Shown: piece after piece, positions 53,064 through 62,682 of the stretch
How positions within the stretch are numbered: position 1 is the first letter of the stretch
Layout of the letters: every line of letters starts with the position of its first letter
Assembly: GCF_009857445.1 (NCBI RefSeq)
Contig: NZ_WWCN01000004.1
Coordinates: 1 to 64,000, forward strand
Source of the DNA: Duganella flavida
GTDB lineage: Bacteria; Pseudomonadota; Gammaproteobacteria; Burkholderiales; Burkholderiaceae_D
DNA: 64,000 bases
Direction of reading: 5' to 3'
The notes under the pieces: model-generated
The model's database searches: none
Told to the model about the DNA's origin: nothing
The model's input: only the letters and a program-made list of their open reading frames with translations
Made by a program: the position numbers and the translations under genes

Positions 53064-55868
53064 TTAAGCCACGTTGACGTTGCGCAGGTCGGCGCAAGCT
53101 TTGTCCAGCGCCGCTTCGACGTCGGGCAGCATGTCGATCACTTCCACCAGGTCGCCGGCGCTGGCGGCGGCTTCCATCGCGTGGCACAGCGAGTGCAAGT
53201 GGGTCGAATTGAGATAGCCGGCGCTGCCTTTCAGCGCGTGGATGGCCGCCGCCGCCGCACCGCTATTGCCGGCGATGACGGCGGCACGCGCCGTCTCCAG
53301 CCGGCGTGGCGCTTCGTCGAGGAAGGCCTGGGTGATGCGCTGCATATGTTTGTGCGACAGTCCGGCCAGCGGCATGATACGCACCGTGTCCGGACGGACG
53401 TCGGCGCACACCGCCGGAATGACGCCAAACTGCTGGTCCAGCATCTCCGTGCGCTCGGCCTCCAGCCGCGCCGCATCGGTGGGGCGCAGCGGACGGCCGC
53501 GGCTCAGGTGTTGCGCGATCACTTTTTCCACTTGGTCGTACAGCAGGCGCTCGTCCACTGGCTTGCTGAGGAAGCCGTCCATGCCCACTGCCAGATAGCG
53601 CGCGCGGTCATGGTCGCTGGCGTTGGCGGTCAGCGCGATAATCGGGATGCCGGGATCGAGCACGCGATAGTCTTCGCTGCCGCCGGAGCGGATCAGGCGC
53701 GCGGCCTGTTCGCCATCCATCATCGGCATGCGGCCGTCCATCAGCACCATGTCGTAGGCGGCGGTGCTCAGCGCATGCAGCGCTTGCAGGCCGTTTTCGA
53801 CCACGCGAATGTCGTGGCCCATGCCTTCCAACAGCGTGCTGACGATGATCTGGTTGGTACGCACGTCTTCCGCGCACAGCACGCGCAGGCGGTGGGCGTG
53901 GTGCTCTTTGCGCGGTTGCAGCGACAGGTCGACGCTCGGCTCCGAGCCCATTGCCAGCGGCAGCGTGAAGCTGAACGTGGAGCCGGCGCCAACGCGGCTC
54001 TCGGCGGCTATCGAGCCGCCCATCAGTTCTACCAGCTCCTTGCAGATGGCCAAGCCAAGACCGGTGCCGCCGTAGCGGCGCGTGGTGGAGTGGTCGGCCT
54101 GTTCAAATTTCCGGAACAGGCGTGGCAATGTGTCGGCCGGGATGCCGGGGCCGGTGTCGCTGACGTCGATGCTGATGCTGGTGTGGCCGTCGGCCGTCTG
54201 CAGTGCCGATGCGTCCAGCCGTACTTCGCCGCGGTCAGTGAACTTGATGGCGTTGCCGAGCAGGTTAAGCAGGATCTGGCGCAGGCGGGTCGGGTCGCCG
54301 CGCACGTAGCGCGGCAGGTCCAGTGCCAGCTCGTAGCGCAGCAGCAGGCTTTTGGCGTCGGCCTGCTGCTGCAGAATGCCGACGGCGTCGTCGATCAGCG
54401 CAATCAGGTCGAAGTCGACGTTTTCAATCGACAGGCGGCCGGCATCGATCTTGGAAAAATCGAGGATGTCGTTGAGGATGGCCAGCAGCGATTCGCTATT
54501 CTGCAAGCCGATGCGCAAATACTCCTCGGTCCTGCCGCGCACTGACTGGTCGCGCATGGCGAACTTGATCATGCCGATCACGCCGGCCAGCGGCGTGCGG
54601 ATGTCGTGACTCATGGCGGACAGGAAGTCGATGCGGTGGCGGCTGACGATTTCCGCGTGCTCCTTGGCTTCCGTCAGTTCGGCGGTGCGCTCTTTCACGC
54701 GCTGTTCCAGCGTGTTGCGCAGCAGGCGAATCTGGTCGGCCAGCGCGAACGCCAGCAGCACGCCGTCTAGCGTACCGCCCAATAAAGTGAACAGCTGCGC
54801 GTTGGTCACCAGCGCCGGAATCAGGCCGACGTTGGCCGGCAGGATCACGAGGCCGGGCACCATCAACGCCACGAAGCCCAGTACGAAAAAGCGCGCCGGG
54901 TAGTAGCCGCGCCGCCAGACGATGATGCCGCTGGCCAGTGCCATGGTCATCCAGATGGTGATGACGATGGTGGCGATGGTGTGGGCGTAACTGAGCGCCA
55001 GGAAGCAGCTGGGCAGCGTCACCAGCGGCAGCACGATGTTGATACGGCTCAGTGCATACAGGCGCGGCGCGGTTTCCTTCAGGCGCAGGAAGGTGGTGTA
55101 GAACAGCGTGCTGAGAACCGGCAGCAGGAAGAACGGCACGTAATGCCAGTGCAGGTCATGCCAGCTGAATAAATCGGCCGACAGGTGGAAGGTCATGCCC
55201 CATGCGATGGCGTAGCACAGCACATACAGCGAGTAGTACAGCGAGGAGCGGTCGCGCGTGATGGAGTAGATGAAGAAGTTGAACACGGTGAGCGCCAGCA
55301 GCGCGCCGATCGAGCCGATGATCAGCACGTTCTCACTCGCCACCAGCTGCTGGTAGGCAGGGCGCGGCAGCACCGAGAACACCGGCGTGCGCGCGTAGTA
55401 GGGACTGGAGAAGCGGATCAACACGTGATAGCGCTGGCCCGCTTCCAGGTCGATGTCTTTACCGTAATGCAGCAGGTAGGAGTGCGGCTGGCGGTAGCCG
55501 GTCAGCATCTGGTGGAGGCTGCCGTCCTCGCCGTAGACCTGGATGTCGACCATGTCGATCAGCGTATCGTTCGGATCAATCACCCAGTGCGGCTGCAGGC
55601 CGTCGTTGCGCAGTTCTGCGTACAGCCAGTAGCTGCCACCCAGCAGGTTGACTTTGGAGGCGGGCGTGAGCCGCGCCAGCATGGCGGGCAAGCCGCTAGC
55701 GTTGACGGGATAGGGCTCGCCGCCATCGACAAACAGGCGGCCGCTCTGGGCGAGGTCGATGCTGCTACCGACGAGGGACAGTGTTTGCGCCTGCGCAGGG
55801 GGCGCATACACCATACACAGCGCGCACAGCGCCAGCATGAAGCTGTAAATCTTACTGGCTATGCTCAT
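53064..55868 (-). CDS. Hybrid histidine kinase with DISM extracellular and 7TM sensor, receiver and HPt domains
   Basis: A 934-residue sensor. A signal peptide (residues 1-27) leads to a periplasmic 7TMR-DISM extracellular domain (~28-175), then seven membrane helices (~185-385). HisKA follows with His near 416 (SAMSHDIRTPLAGVI), HATPase with the N and G boxes (NLLGNAIKFTDRG, GTGLGLAIC), a receiver with Asp near 708 (MDGRMPMMDG), and an HPt domain with His near 875 (HALKGSAGYLN). Phosphate can thus travel internally H-D-H before reaching an external regulator. DISM domains are thought to bind carbohydrate-like ligands. ATG 55868 was chosen because its signal peptide is complete; the frame continues to 55913. 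Confidence 0.92.
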   Translation of the reverse strand: MSIASKIYSFMLALCALCMVYAPPAQAQTLSLVGSSIDLAQSGRLFVDGGEPYPVNASGLPAMLARLTPASKVNLLGGSYWLYAELRNDGLQPHWVIDPNDTLIDMVDIQVYGEDGSLHQMLTGYRQPHSYLLHYGKDIDLEAGQRYHVLIRFSSPYYARTPVFSVLPRPAYQQLVASENVLIIGSIGALLALTVFNFFIYSITRDRSSLYYSLYVLCYAIAWGMTFHLSADLFSWHDLHWHYVPFFLLPVLSTLFYTTFLRLKETAPRLYALSRINIVLPLVTLPSCFLALSYAHTIATIVITIWMTMALASGIIVWRRGYYPARFFVLGFVALMVPGLVILPANVGLIPALVTNAQLFTLLGGTLDGVLLAFALADQIRLLRNTLEQRVKERTAELTEAKEHAEIVSRHRIDFLSAMSHDIRTPLAGVIGMIKFAMRDQSVRGRTEEYLRIGLQNSESLLAILNDILDFSKIDAGRLSIENVDFDLIALIDDAVGILQQQADAKSLLLRYELALDLPRYVRGDPTRLRQILLNLLGNAIKFTDRGEVRLDASALQTADGHTSISIDVSDTGPGIPADTLPRLFRKFEQADHSTTRRYGGTGLGLAICKELVELMGGSIAAESRVGAGSTFSFTLPLAMGSEPSVDLSLQPRKEHHAHRLRVLCAEDVRTNQIIVSTLLEGMGHDIRVVENGLQALHALSTAAYDMVLMDGRMPMMDGEQAARLIRSGGSEDYRVLDPGIPIIALTANASDHDRARYLAVGMDGFLSKPVDERLLYDQVEKVIAQHLSRGRPLRPTDAARLEAERTEMLDQQFGVIPAVCADVRPDTVRIMPLAGLSHKHMQRITQAFLDEAPRRLETARAAVIAGNSGAAAAAIHALKGSAGYLNSTHLHSLCHAMEAAASAGDLVEVIDMLPDVEAALDKACADLRNVNVA

Positions 55869-55971
55869 TCGTGTTCCGTGCGCCGGCAGTCCGTGGAAGG
55901 TGGTATCACCCATTTTAAACGAGAACTTAACTATTTGGTATGATGGCCGCTTTGCCCCCTAGGGAACCATC

Positions 55972-56601
55972 TTGTTAATTACACCAGAACAGCTCATAGG
56001 ATTTCTCAGCGCCGCGCTGTTGATTACGGTCTCGCCGGGCCCGGACAACCTGATGGTGCTGAGCGTCGGCATGTCGCGCGGACGGCGCCAGGGCATGATG
56101 TTCGGCCTCGGTTGCGCGCTGGGCTGCCTCAGTCACACGGTGCTGGCCACGCTGGGCGTAGGCGCCTTGATCAAGGCCTCGCCGCTGGCGTTCACCGCGC
56201 TGAAAGTGGTGGGCGGCCTTTACCTGATCTGGCTCGGTTTTGGCGCCTTGCGCAGCCGTGGCGGCGCGCGTGTGGAAGGTGCGGGCTTGCCGGATGAAAG
56301 CCTGCGCAAGCTGTTCACCAAAGGACTGTTCGCGAATGCGATCAATCCGAAAGTGGTGCTGTTCTTCCTGTCCTTCCTGCCGCAGTTTGTGGTGGCGGAG
56401 CGCGGCGACGCCAGCTGGCAAACGGCGCAACTCGGCCTGCTGTTCACGGCGCAGGCGATCGTGCTGTTTGGCCTACTGGGCTATTTCTCGGGCGCGGTGG
56501 GCGCCTGGATCAACCGCACGCCAAGCGCCGGCAAGTGGATGGACCGCGTGGCCGGTGCGATTTTCGTCGGCCTTGGATTGCGCCTGATCGTGGCGCGCTA
56601 A
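55972..56601 (+). CDS. LysE family amino-acid exporter
   Basis: A 209-residue membrane protein with six predicted helices. The LysE/RhtB pattern is present: ITVSPGPDNLMVLSVGMSRG near 18-37 and NAINPKVVLFFLSFLPQF. The start is TTG 55972, preceded by AGGGAA at normal spacing; no ATG gives a complete first helix. Divergent from the hybrid kinase across 103 bases. Exported amino acid not defined. Confidence 0.9.
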   Translation: MLITPEQLIGFLSAALLITVSPGPDNLMVLSVGMSRGRRQGMMFGLGCALGCLSHTVLATLGVGALIKASPLAFTALKVVGGLYLIWLGFGALRSRGGARVEGAGLPDESLRKLFTKGLFANAINPKVVLFFLSFLPQFVVAERGDASWQTAQLGLLFTAQAIVLFGLLGYFSGAVGAWINRTPSAGKWMDRVAGAIFVGLGLRLIVAR

Positions 56602-56699
56602 AAAAAGTTTGTTCGGGAGGGCGCGATGTCATCATGGCGTCATGCACCACTGAGATACTGTCCTTGCTCTTTCAAGTCTCTCCCGATTTGAAACTTTAG

Positions 56700-56734
56700 G
56701 CCCGCGCCTTATCAAGGCGGCGGGCTTTTTTTTA
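56700..56734 (+). terminator. Rho-independent terminator after lysE-like gene
   Basis: GCCCGCGCCTT and AAGGCGGCGGGC pair with one bulged base, followed by eight T residues. It lies between the lysE-like gene and the convergent YceI lipoprotein gene, whose stop overlaps its tail. Confidence 0.85.
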
Positions 56735-57406
56735 TCTGGCGTTTAGTTCGAAACGCAGCTCCATCTGGTCTTGCACGGACATGGCGCCCGCCATGACGGA
56801 GAAGGGCGTCAGGCCGAAATCGGTTTGCTTCAGGTTGACCGTGCCCTTCACATAGATGCCGCCATTTTCCTCGCGCAGCGCTACCGGAATCGCCAGCGTG
56901 CGGGTGACGCCGTGCAGCGTGATCGACACTTGCAGCGGCTCTCCCGGCGCACCGCGTTCCGCGTGCACCTGCACCAGCGGATAGCGTTCCGCATCCAGCA
57001 CCTTGGTCAGCATATTGTGGCGCGTGCCTTCGATAGCGTCGGCCGACGGCTGCTTTTCCAGGCCGGCGATGTGGCGCAGATCTGCTTCATCGATTTTCAT
57101 CTCATCGAGACGGAAGGTGAAATCGGCGCGGCTTTGCGACGGCGAGACGGTGCCGCTGATGGCATGGCTGGCCACCACGTGGTCATGGCCGAGGCGTGCC
57201 AGCACGCCGCCGCGCCGCACCGTAACGGCGATCAGCGACTGCGCGCTGTCAATCTGGAGCAGCGGACCGCTGTCTTGCGGCAGCGCTGCCGGTGCTGGTG
57301 CCGGCGTAGCGGCGACTGGCACAGCGGCCGGTGGCGGCAGCTGCGAGCAGGCGGCCAGCATACACAATGCCGTCAGCGCGGGAATAATGTAATTTTTATA
57401 CGTCAT
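56732..57406 (-). CDS. YceI-domain lipoprotein
   Basis: A 224-residue exported protein with lipobox LAAC (Cys20), a Pro/Ala-rich linker (residues ~25-45) and a YceI beta-barrel domain with LARLGHDHVVASHAISG and the late FGLTPFSVMAGAMSVQDQME. The HDHV-type histidines are found in a YceI subgroup with a possible metal or quinone site. It should sit in an outer or inner membrane leaflet facing the periplasm. Confidence 0.85.
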   Translation of the reverse strand: MTYKNYIIPALTALCMLAACSQLPPPAAVPVAATPAPAPAALPQDSGPLLQIDSAQSLIAVTVRRGGVLARLGHDHVVASHAISGTVSPSQSRADFTFRLDEMKIDEADLRHIAGLEKQPSADAIEGTRHNMLTKVLDAERYPLVQVHAERGAPGEPLQVSITLHGVTRTLAIPVALREENGGIYVKGTVNLKQTDFGLTPFSVMAGAMSVQDQMELRFELNAR

Positions 57407-57446
57407 CTAGGTGTTTTAAGCATTCTTAATGAAGTCCTAAGCCTGC

Positions 57447-57632
57447 CTTTGCCGATCAATGGCAAAGTAGAACCCATAGCGCAAGGTTAAGCCCAGCGCC
57501 CGGTTGCCGGACCGTTCAAGCCCGGCACAAATTTCGTTCAAGCGGCAGTATCGCCGCTGAACCACTGAACATCCCCACGCTTTCGAGCGTTTTGCAACCA
57601 GCACCATCTAACGATGATGCTGGTTTTTTTTT
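57447..57632 (+). ncRNA. Candidate structured small RNA with its own terminator
   Basis: Four consecutive hairpins occur on the plus strand: CTTTGCC-N7-GGCAAAG (57447-57467), TGCCGG-N11-CCGGCA (57505-57527), AGCGGC-N6-GCCGCT (57541-57558) and ACGCT-TTCG-AGCGT (57577-57590). They are followed by a strong terminator at 57596. No open frame on this strand explains a terminator here, since both flanking genes are on the minus strand. A CGTTCAAG word recurs at 57513-57520 (as CGTTCAAG) and 57535-57542. The promoter is not clear, so the 5' end is uncertain. Confidence 0.5.
57596..57632 (+). terminator. Rho-independent terminator (plus strand) of candidate small RNA
   Basis: AACCAGCACCATC and GATGATGCTGGTT pair around TAAC with one mismatch, followed by a run of nine T on the plus strand. 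On the minus strand no U tract follows, so it does not serve the M1 peptidase gene. Confidence 0.85.
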
Positions 57633-57643
57633 GCCCCGGCGCG

Positions 57644-60298
57644 TTAGCCCGCGTGCTGCGCCAGCCACGCGTCGATCTGCGGCAGGCGCTTGTTGCGCAC
57701 CTTGATGCGGTACTCGACGGCGGCAATTGCGGTCTTGGTATCGCCTGCGGCGTTGGCCGCCAGGTGCTGTTTGGCGTAGGCTTGCAGCTTGCCGACCATG
57801 GCCGGATCTGCCGAGCGTCCACCCAAGCTCGGGAAATAGCGGCTGCGGCTGCCGACTTCCATTTTCTGCTCGACCTGTGCCAGGTTGGCGATGGCGAAGT
57901 CGAACGCCAGGTCCGGATGGCGGCTTGCCACCCGGCTGATCATCGCCGCACCGGTGGTGGCACCCGGTTCGTCGGTCAGCGCCAGGTCCAAAGTGCGCTG
58001 CGCCAGCTTGTCGTCGCGCGCGGCGGCGAGGAAACCATACAGCTCGTCCTTGGTGGTGGCCGACGGTTCGGCCTTGGCGGCGGCGCGCAGCTGGTTCCAG
58101 GTCGCTTCATCGGCATTGGCGCCGATCACGCCCAGTACCGGACGGCGCAGCGCGGCCGGCAGCGCATCCTTGTCGGCCTGCGAAGCAGCGTACAGGCGGC
58201 GCGCTTCGGCCAGCACGGCATCGTCGCCGGCCTTGCCGAGGGCAGTAATCAAGGTTTCGCGCAGATTGGCCACGGTCGCCGCTTCATCCTTGGTAGCGGT
58301 CCAGCCGATGCGCGCCAGCACTGGCGCCAGGCGGGCGCGCGTGAAGCGGTCCAGCACCGCGCGCTGTTCGGGCTTGCTGTCGTAGTGGTCGCGCAGGCCC
58401 GCCAGCACTTGCGCGATCTCCTGCCATACTTCCGGCGCAACGTTGACCGGCGTACGGTTGGCCAGCTCCAGGAAGCCGGAGGCCGGCGCCTTGCCCGCCA
58501 GTCCCAGCGACCACGTATCGCCCAGCAGGCCCAGTTGGTCGATGGCCGGCAGCTGGGCAAAGTTTTCGGCCAGCGCGGCAAACGCCTTCGGTGCGTACAG
58601 CGTGCGGTAGTAACCACTCTGGCCGGCGTTGACCAGCACCGCGCCGCAACCCGGCAGCGTGAGACTGGCCTTGCCGCCGCTGATGATGGTGCGCACGGTG
58701 GCGTTGCCCACGGTCTGCGCGATCACCGGCACGCGCCAGCTCAATGGCTTCTTGTTTTCCTGGTCCTTGCTGAATTCTCCCTGCGTCAGCTGGATGGTGG
58801 TCTTGCCGTTTTTGCAGACCGCTTCCGATACTCTCACCAGCGGCACGCCCGGCTGCAGCGTGAAGTCATGCGCAATGGCCACCACCGGTTTGTGCGCAGC
58901 CTGTTCCACGGCACTCCACAAGTCGCTGGACACGGTATTGCCGTAGGCATGCTTGGCCATGTAGGCGCGCACACCGGCGCGCCACGCATCGGCGCCGACG
59001 TAGTTTTCCAGCATATTGATCACCGCCGAACCCTTGTCATAGGTGATGGAGTCGAAGGCCTGGCTGATCTCTTCGGCGCTGCGGATGTGCTGCACCACCG
59101 GGTGCGTGGTGGCCAGTGCGTCGCGCTCCATCGCCGAATCGCGCGAGCCCACGCCGCGCAGCTTCCAGTTCCATTCCGGATGCAGCAGGTTGGTGGTGCG
59201 CGATTCCATCCACGAGGCGAAGCCTTCGTTCAGCCACAGGTCGTCCCACCACGACATGGTGACCAAATCGCCGAACCACTGGTGGGCGATTTCATGCGCG
59301 GCCACCAGGAAGGAGGTTTCCTTGTCGGTCTGCGTGGCGGTGCGCGGATCGAGCAGCATGGCATATTCAAAGGTGAAGATGGCGCCCCAGTTTTCCATCG
59401 CGCCGAAGGACTGGCTGCGGCCAGGTGCGGCGACGTTGTCCAGTTTCGGCAGCGGGAACTTCACGCCGAAGTAGTCGTTGTACTCTTTCAGTACCGCGCG
59501 CGAGCTGTCGAGCGCAAACTGGGCCTGCGCCACATGGCCTTTTTGCGTAACCACGCCCAGTTCCACGCCGCCCTCCATGGCGCTGGCGCGTTCGAATTCA
59601 CCGAGGCCGAAGAACAGCAGGTAGGTTGACATCTTCGGCGTGGTGGCAAAGCGCACCAGTTCACGGCCGTCGGCCAGCTTGGTGGTGGAGGCGACCGGCA
59701 TGTTCGACACCGCCATCTGGCCGGCCGGAATGGTGGCTTCCAGCGCGAAGGTGGCTTTGTAGGATGGCTCATCCCACGACGGGATCACGCTGCGCGCATC
59801 GGTGGACTCGAATTGGGTGTAGAGCGCGCGCTTTTTGGCGCCGCCGTTTTCATAATCAAGTGAGAACAGGCCGGCCGGCTGGTCGCCGATCTTACCGGTG
59901 TAATCGAGCTTGAGCTGGTAGCTGCCCGGCTTGAGCGCCTCGGCAAAGTGGAAGGTGGCGGTTTGATTTTTTTCATCGACCTCGATATTGCCGGCCGCTT
60001 GCACCGGTTTGCCCGGGCCGGCGCTGATGGTGGCCGCACTGAATTTCAGGTCGACGGCGTTGAGCGTCAGGCTGCTGCTGGCTTGCTTGACGTTGAGCGC
60101 TATCGTGACGCTGGCGCTGAAGCTGCTGTTGGCTGCATCAGGCGTGAGGGAGATAGCGTAGTGGGTCGGTGCGGCGTTGCGCGGCAATTGGGTGGTGACC
60201 TGTGCGGCCTTGCCGGCAGCGGTAGCTGCGTTGGCGGCGAATGGCGCGGACAATCCGAGCGCCGCGATCACGGCGAGCGAAATCAAAGTGCGTTGCAT
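57644..60298 (-). CDS. M1 family aminopeptidase, exported
   Basis: An 884-residue zinc metallopeptidase that removes N-terminal amino acids from peptides. Signal peptide residues 1-25 (LISLAVIAALGLSAPFAANA) suggest export to the periplasm, unlike cytoplasmic PepN. The substrate motif GAMENWG is near 296, the zinc site HEIAHQWFGDLV near 333 with the third ligand in WLNEGFASWME, and a long C-terminal ERAP1-like helical domain follows. AAGGA lies before ATG 60298. The family is clear; peptide preference is not. Confidence 0.93.
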   Translation of the reverse strand: MQRTLISLAVIAALGLSAPFAANAATAAGKAAQVTTQLPRNAAPTHYAISLTPDAANSSFSASVTIALNVKQASSSLTLNAVDLKFSAATISAGPGKPVQAAGNIEVDEKNQTATFHFAEALKPGSYQLKLDYTGKIGDQPAGLFSLDYENGGAKKRALYTQFESTDARSVIPSWDEPSYKATFALEATIPAGQMAVSNMPVASTTKLADGRELVRFATTPKMSTYLLFFGLGEFERASAMEGGVELGVVTQKGHVAQAQFALDSSRAVLKEYNDYFGVKFPLPKLDNVAAPGRSQSFGAMENWGAIFTFEYAMLLDPRTATQTDKETSFLVAAHEIAHQWFGDLVTMSWWDDLWLNEGFASWMESRTTNLLHPEWNWKLRGVGSRDSAMERDALATTHPVVQHIRSAEEISQAFDSITYDKGSAVINMLENYVGADAWRAGVRAYMAKHAYGNTVSSDLWSAVEQAAHKPVVAIAHDFTLQPGVPLVRVSEAVCKNGKTTIQLTQGEFSKDQENKKPLSWRVPVIAQTVGNATVRTIISGGKASLTLPGCGAVLVNAGQSGYYRTLYAPKAFAALAENFAQLPAIDQLGLLGDTWSLGLAGKAPASGFLELANRTPVNVAPEVWQEIAQVLAGLRDHYDSKPEQRAVLDRFTRARLAPVLARIGWTATKDEAATVANLRETLITALGKAGDDAVLAEARRLYAASQADKDALPAALRRPVLGVIGANADEATWNQLRAAAKAEPSATTKDELYGFLAAARDDKLAQRTLDLALTDEPGATTGAAMISRVASRHPDLAFDFAIANLAQVEQKMEVGSRSRYFPSLGGRSADPAMVGKLQAYAKQHLAANAAGDTKTAIAAVEYRIKVRNKRLPQIDAWLAQHAG

Positions 60299-60419
60299 GC
60301 TGATCCTTTTATTGTGTGGCCTTGTAGGCAAGCGGACAATCTAAAGTGAACTGCATGCGCTGTCAAATCCCTAATGGGATTATCATCTGGCTTCAACAAT
60401 CCATCTAAAAGGCAGAGAC

Positions 60420-61088
60420 ATGATCGACCTGTACACGGCCGCCACGCCCAACGGCCACAAGATTTCCATCGCGCTGGAAGAGCTGGAGCTGGCGTATACC
60501 CTGCATACGCTGGACCTGTCGGCCGGCACGCAGAAGGAAGCGTGGTTCCTGGCGATTAATCCGAATGGCCGCATCCCGGCCATTGTTGACCGCTCTGAGG
60601 ATAACTTCGCCGTGTTTGAATCCGGCGCGATCCTGGCCTACCTCGCCGAAAAAACCGGCGAATTGATGCCGGCCGATTTCAAGGGCCGCTCGCAAGTGAT
60701 GCAGTGGCTGATGTTCCAGATGGGCGGCGTCGGCCCGATGATGGGACAGGCCAATGTGTTCCATCGCTATTTTCCGGAGAAGATCCAGCCGGCCATCGAC
60801 CGTTATCAGGGCGAGAGCAAGCGCCTGTTCCGCGTGCTGGATGCCCACCTGGCGCATAATGAATTTCTGGCTGGCGAGTATTCGATTGCCGATATCGCCA
60901 ACTGGGCCTGGGTCCGTACCCATAACTGGTCGGGCGTGAGCGTGGACGATTTGCCGCATTTGCAGCGCTGGATCGATGCGATTGCGGCGCGGCCTGCGGT
61001 GCAGCGCGGTATTCTGCTGCCGCCGCGCGCAGAACGCACCGATCCAACGACTGTTCGCACCATGCTGGAGACAGGACAATCACGATGA
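60420..61088 (+). CDS. Glutathione S-transferase, Nu-class (YfcG/YghU-like)
   Basis: A 222-residue thioredoxin-fold/GST protein. The opening [18 protein letters not shown] and the middle [16 protein letters not shown] are typical of the Nu-class, whose E. coli members reduce disulfides and organic peroxides with glutathione. C-terminal GST helices carry IADIANWAW. Its TGA overlaps the ATG of a second GST gene, so both are made from one message. Confidence 0.92.
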   Translation: MIDLYTAATPNGHKISIALEELELAYTLHTLDLSAGTQKEAWFLAINPNGRIPAIVDRSEDNFAVFESGAILAYLAEKTGELMPADFKGRSQVMQWLMFQMGGVGPMMGQANVFHRYFPEKIQPAIDRYQGESKRLFRVLDAHLAHNEFLAGEYSIADIANWAWVRTHNWSGVSVDDLPHLQRWIDAIAARPAVQRGILLPPRAERTDPTTVRTMLETGQSR

Positions 61089-61705
61089 AATTTTATACTT
61101 CCCCACGCACGCCAAATCCACGTCGCGTCGCTATGTTCATGGCCGAAAAGGGCTTGAGCGGCATTGAGCAAGTGCAGATCGATCTGGGCGCGGGCGAGCA
61201 TCGCAGCGCCGAGTATTTGGCGCGCAATCCGTTTGGCCGCATTCCGGCGCTGGAGCTGGATGATGGCCGCATCCTGTGCGAGACGCGCGCCATCTGCTCA
61301 TGGCTGGAGGGTTATGCGCCGGAGCCGAATTTGATGGGCGAAGGCTACGACGAGCGTGCGTTTATCGAAATGGCGGACCGTCGCGTGGAGCTGCATCTGT
61401 TTTACGGCATCGCCAACTGCATCCGCCATACGCATCCGGGTTTGGCGGCGCTGGAGCAGCCGCAGTTCCCCGACTACGGTGCGGCGCAGGGCGAGAAAAT
61501 GCGTGAGACGGCGCGCTGGCTGGACGACGTGCTAGCTACGCAGCCGTTTGTGGCGGGCCAGCGGTTTACCATCGCCGACATTACGGCGTTTTGTGCGCTG
61601 GAGTTTGCGCGCGGCTTGATGAAGTTCCGTCCGGGCCAGGAGGGCCTGGCGCACTTGCAGGCCTGGCGTGACCGTATCGCTGAACGGCCCAGCGCTTCAG
61701 TTTAG
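61085..61705 (+). CDS. Glutathione S-transferase family protein
   Basis: A 206-residue GST. The N-terminal thioredoxin domain starts [20 protein letters not shown] and keeps the cis-Pro (RIPALEL) and the glutathione-contact [11 protein letters not shown]; the C-terminal domain has the N-capping motif [13 protein letters not shown]. It belongs to a different subgroup from its coupled partner, suggesting distinct substrates. Overlap ATGA with the upstream gene; its own 3' end overlaps the convergent CheR-like gene by four bases. Confidence 0.9.
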   Translation: MKFYTSPRTPNPRRVAMFMAEKGLSGIEQVQIDLGAGEHRSAEYLARNPFGRIPALELDDGRILCETRAICSWLEGYAPEPNLMGEGYDERAFIEMADRRVELHLFYGIANCIRHTHPGLAALEQPQFPDYGAAQGEKMRETARWLDDVLATQPFVAGQRFTIADITAFCALEFARGLMKFRPGQEGLAHLQAWRDRIAERPSASV

Positions 61706-62682
61706 GCGATGCGCTTGTACCACGACTGGTGGGCCAGCAGCGGCTTGTAGTGGTGCGACAGCAGATCGTGTTGGTCCAGCGGGCGGTCCAGCGCCAGTGT
61801 GCCGAACGGCGCCAGGCTGTCATCGAATAGCTGCAGCACGCGCTTGCGCAGCGCCGGGCCGAAGTCGGGCAGGGCGCGGTGCCCGAGGATCATCTGGAAT
61901 TCGTTGAACGAGGCGTCGGTGACGAGGTTGTACTGCGCCCAGGTGATGCGGCTGTTCAGGTGCGGTTTCAGTACGGCGCGCAGGCCGTCGTCGCTGACGT
62001 CGAAGTAGTCGATTAGTTTGCCGGTGCCGCCGCTGCGCACGTAGTTGGCTTGCAGTTCGCCGAGGCGCTCCATCGGCAGGCTGGCTTGCTGGGCTTCGGT
62101 CAGCATGGCGTCGCTGGCAACGGTGGCATAGATTTCGGTGCGTGGCGCCAGTTGTTCCTGTTCCAGCAGGATGGCCAGCGTCCATGCTTGCTGTACGCCG
62201 GCGCAATCGGCCAGCCAGACGCGCGGCAGGGCGGCGCCGTGCAGCACGCCCAGCGACAGGCGCAGCATCGAAGCTTCCAGTGCATTGTCGAACATCAGGG
62301 CTGGCGTGACGTAGAGTGCGTGCAGCAGGGTGTTGTAGGCTTCTGCGTCGTGCAGGATGCGCGATTGCAGGGCGGAGATGGTGGCCAGGCCGAGCTCCGC
62401 GCGCAGGGCCTGGACTTTGTATGCGACGACGGCGCGTTCGTAGCCGCGGAAGTCGTAGCCGTGGCACTGGAACAGCGCTTCCAATAACAGCTCCAGCTCC
62501 AGTTCCTCTACCGACGATGGCGAGTGCCGCCGCGCCGCGCCGTTGGCGGAGACGATCAGCGGCGTGCCGGGCTGCACGTCCGGCGTCGCCACAGCGCCCC
62601 GAGGCTGCACTTCGGCTGCCGGAGTTGAGCGCGGTGAGGCAGCGCTCAAGGCGGCGCGGAGGGAGGCGATGAGCGACGACAT
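61702..62682 (-). CDS. CheR-like methyltransferase-fold protein, degenerate
   Basis: A 326-residue protein. After a ~60-residue variable lead, LLLEALFQCHGYDFRGYERAV resembles the N-terminal helical domain of CheR methyltransferases. The SAM-binding domain is recognisable by position (VWLADCAGVQQAWTLAILLE, then IYATVASDAMLTEA) but the usual glycine-rich GCSTGEE-type loop is replaced by DCAGVQQ, so methyl transfer is doubtful. ATG 62682 overlaps the stop of the multi-receiver gene upstream by one base, so they are co-translated. It probably acts as a binding partner in that signalling system. Confidence 0.75.
   Translation of the reverse strand: MSSLIASLRAALSAASPRSTPAAEVQPRGAVATPDVQPGTPLIVSANGAARRHSPSSVEELELELLLEALFQCHGYDFRGYERAVVAYKVQALRAELGLATISALQSRILHDAEAYNTLLHALYVTPALMFDNALEASMLRLSLGVLHGAALPRVWLADCAGVQQAWTLAILLEQEQLAPRTEIYATVASDAMLTEAQQASLPMERLGELQANYVRSGGTGKLIDYFDVSDDGLRAVLKPHLNSRITWAQYNLVTDASFNEFQMILGHRALPDFGPALRKRVLQLFDDSLAPFGTLALDRPLDQHDLLSHHYKPLLAHQSWYKRIA

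Noticed and set aside
53028-54545. Long plus-strand open frame (505 codons) opposite the hybrid kinase
   Set aside because: No motifs; the minus strand carries kinase, receiver and HPt motifs in order.
57614-59629. Long plus-strand open frame (671 codons) opposite the M1 aminopeptidase
   Set aside because: It begins in the terminator tail, is rich in Arg, Gly, Gln and His, and mirrors the coding strand of a clear metallopeptidase.
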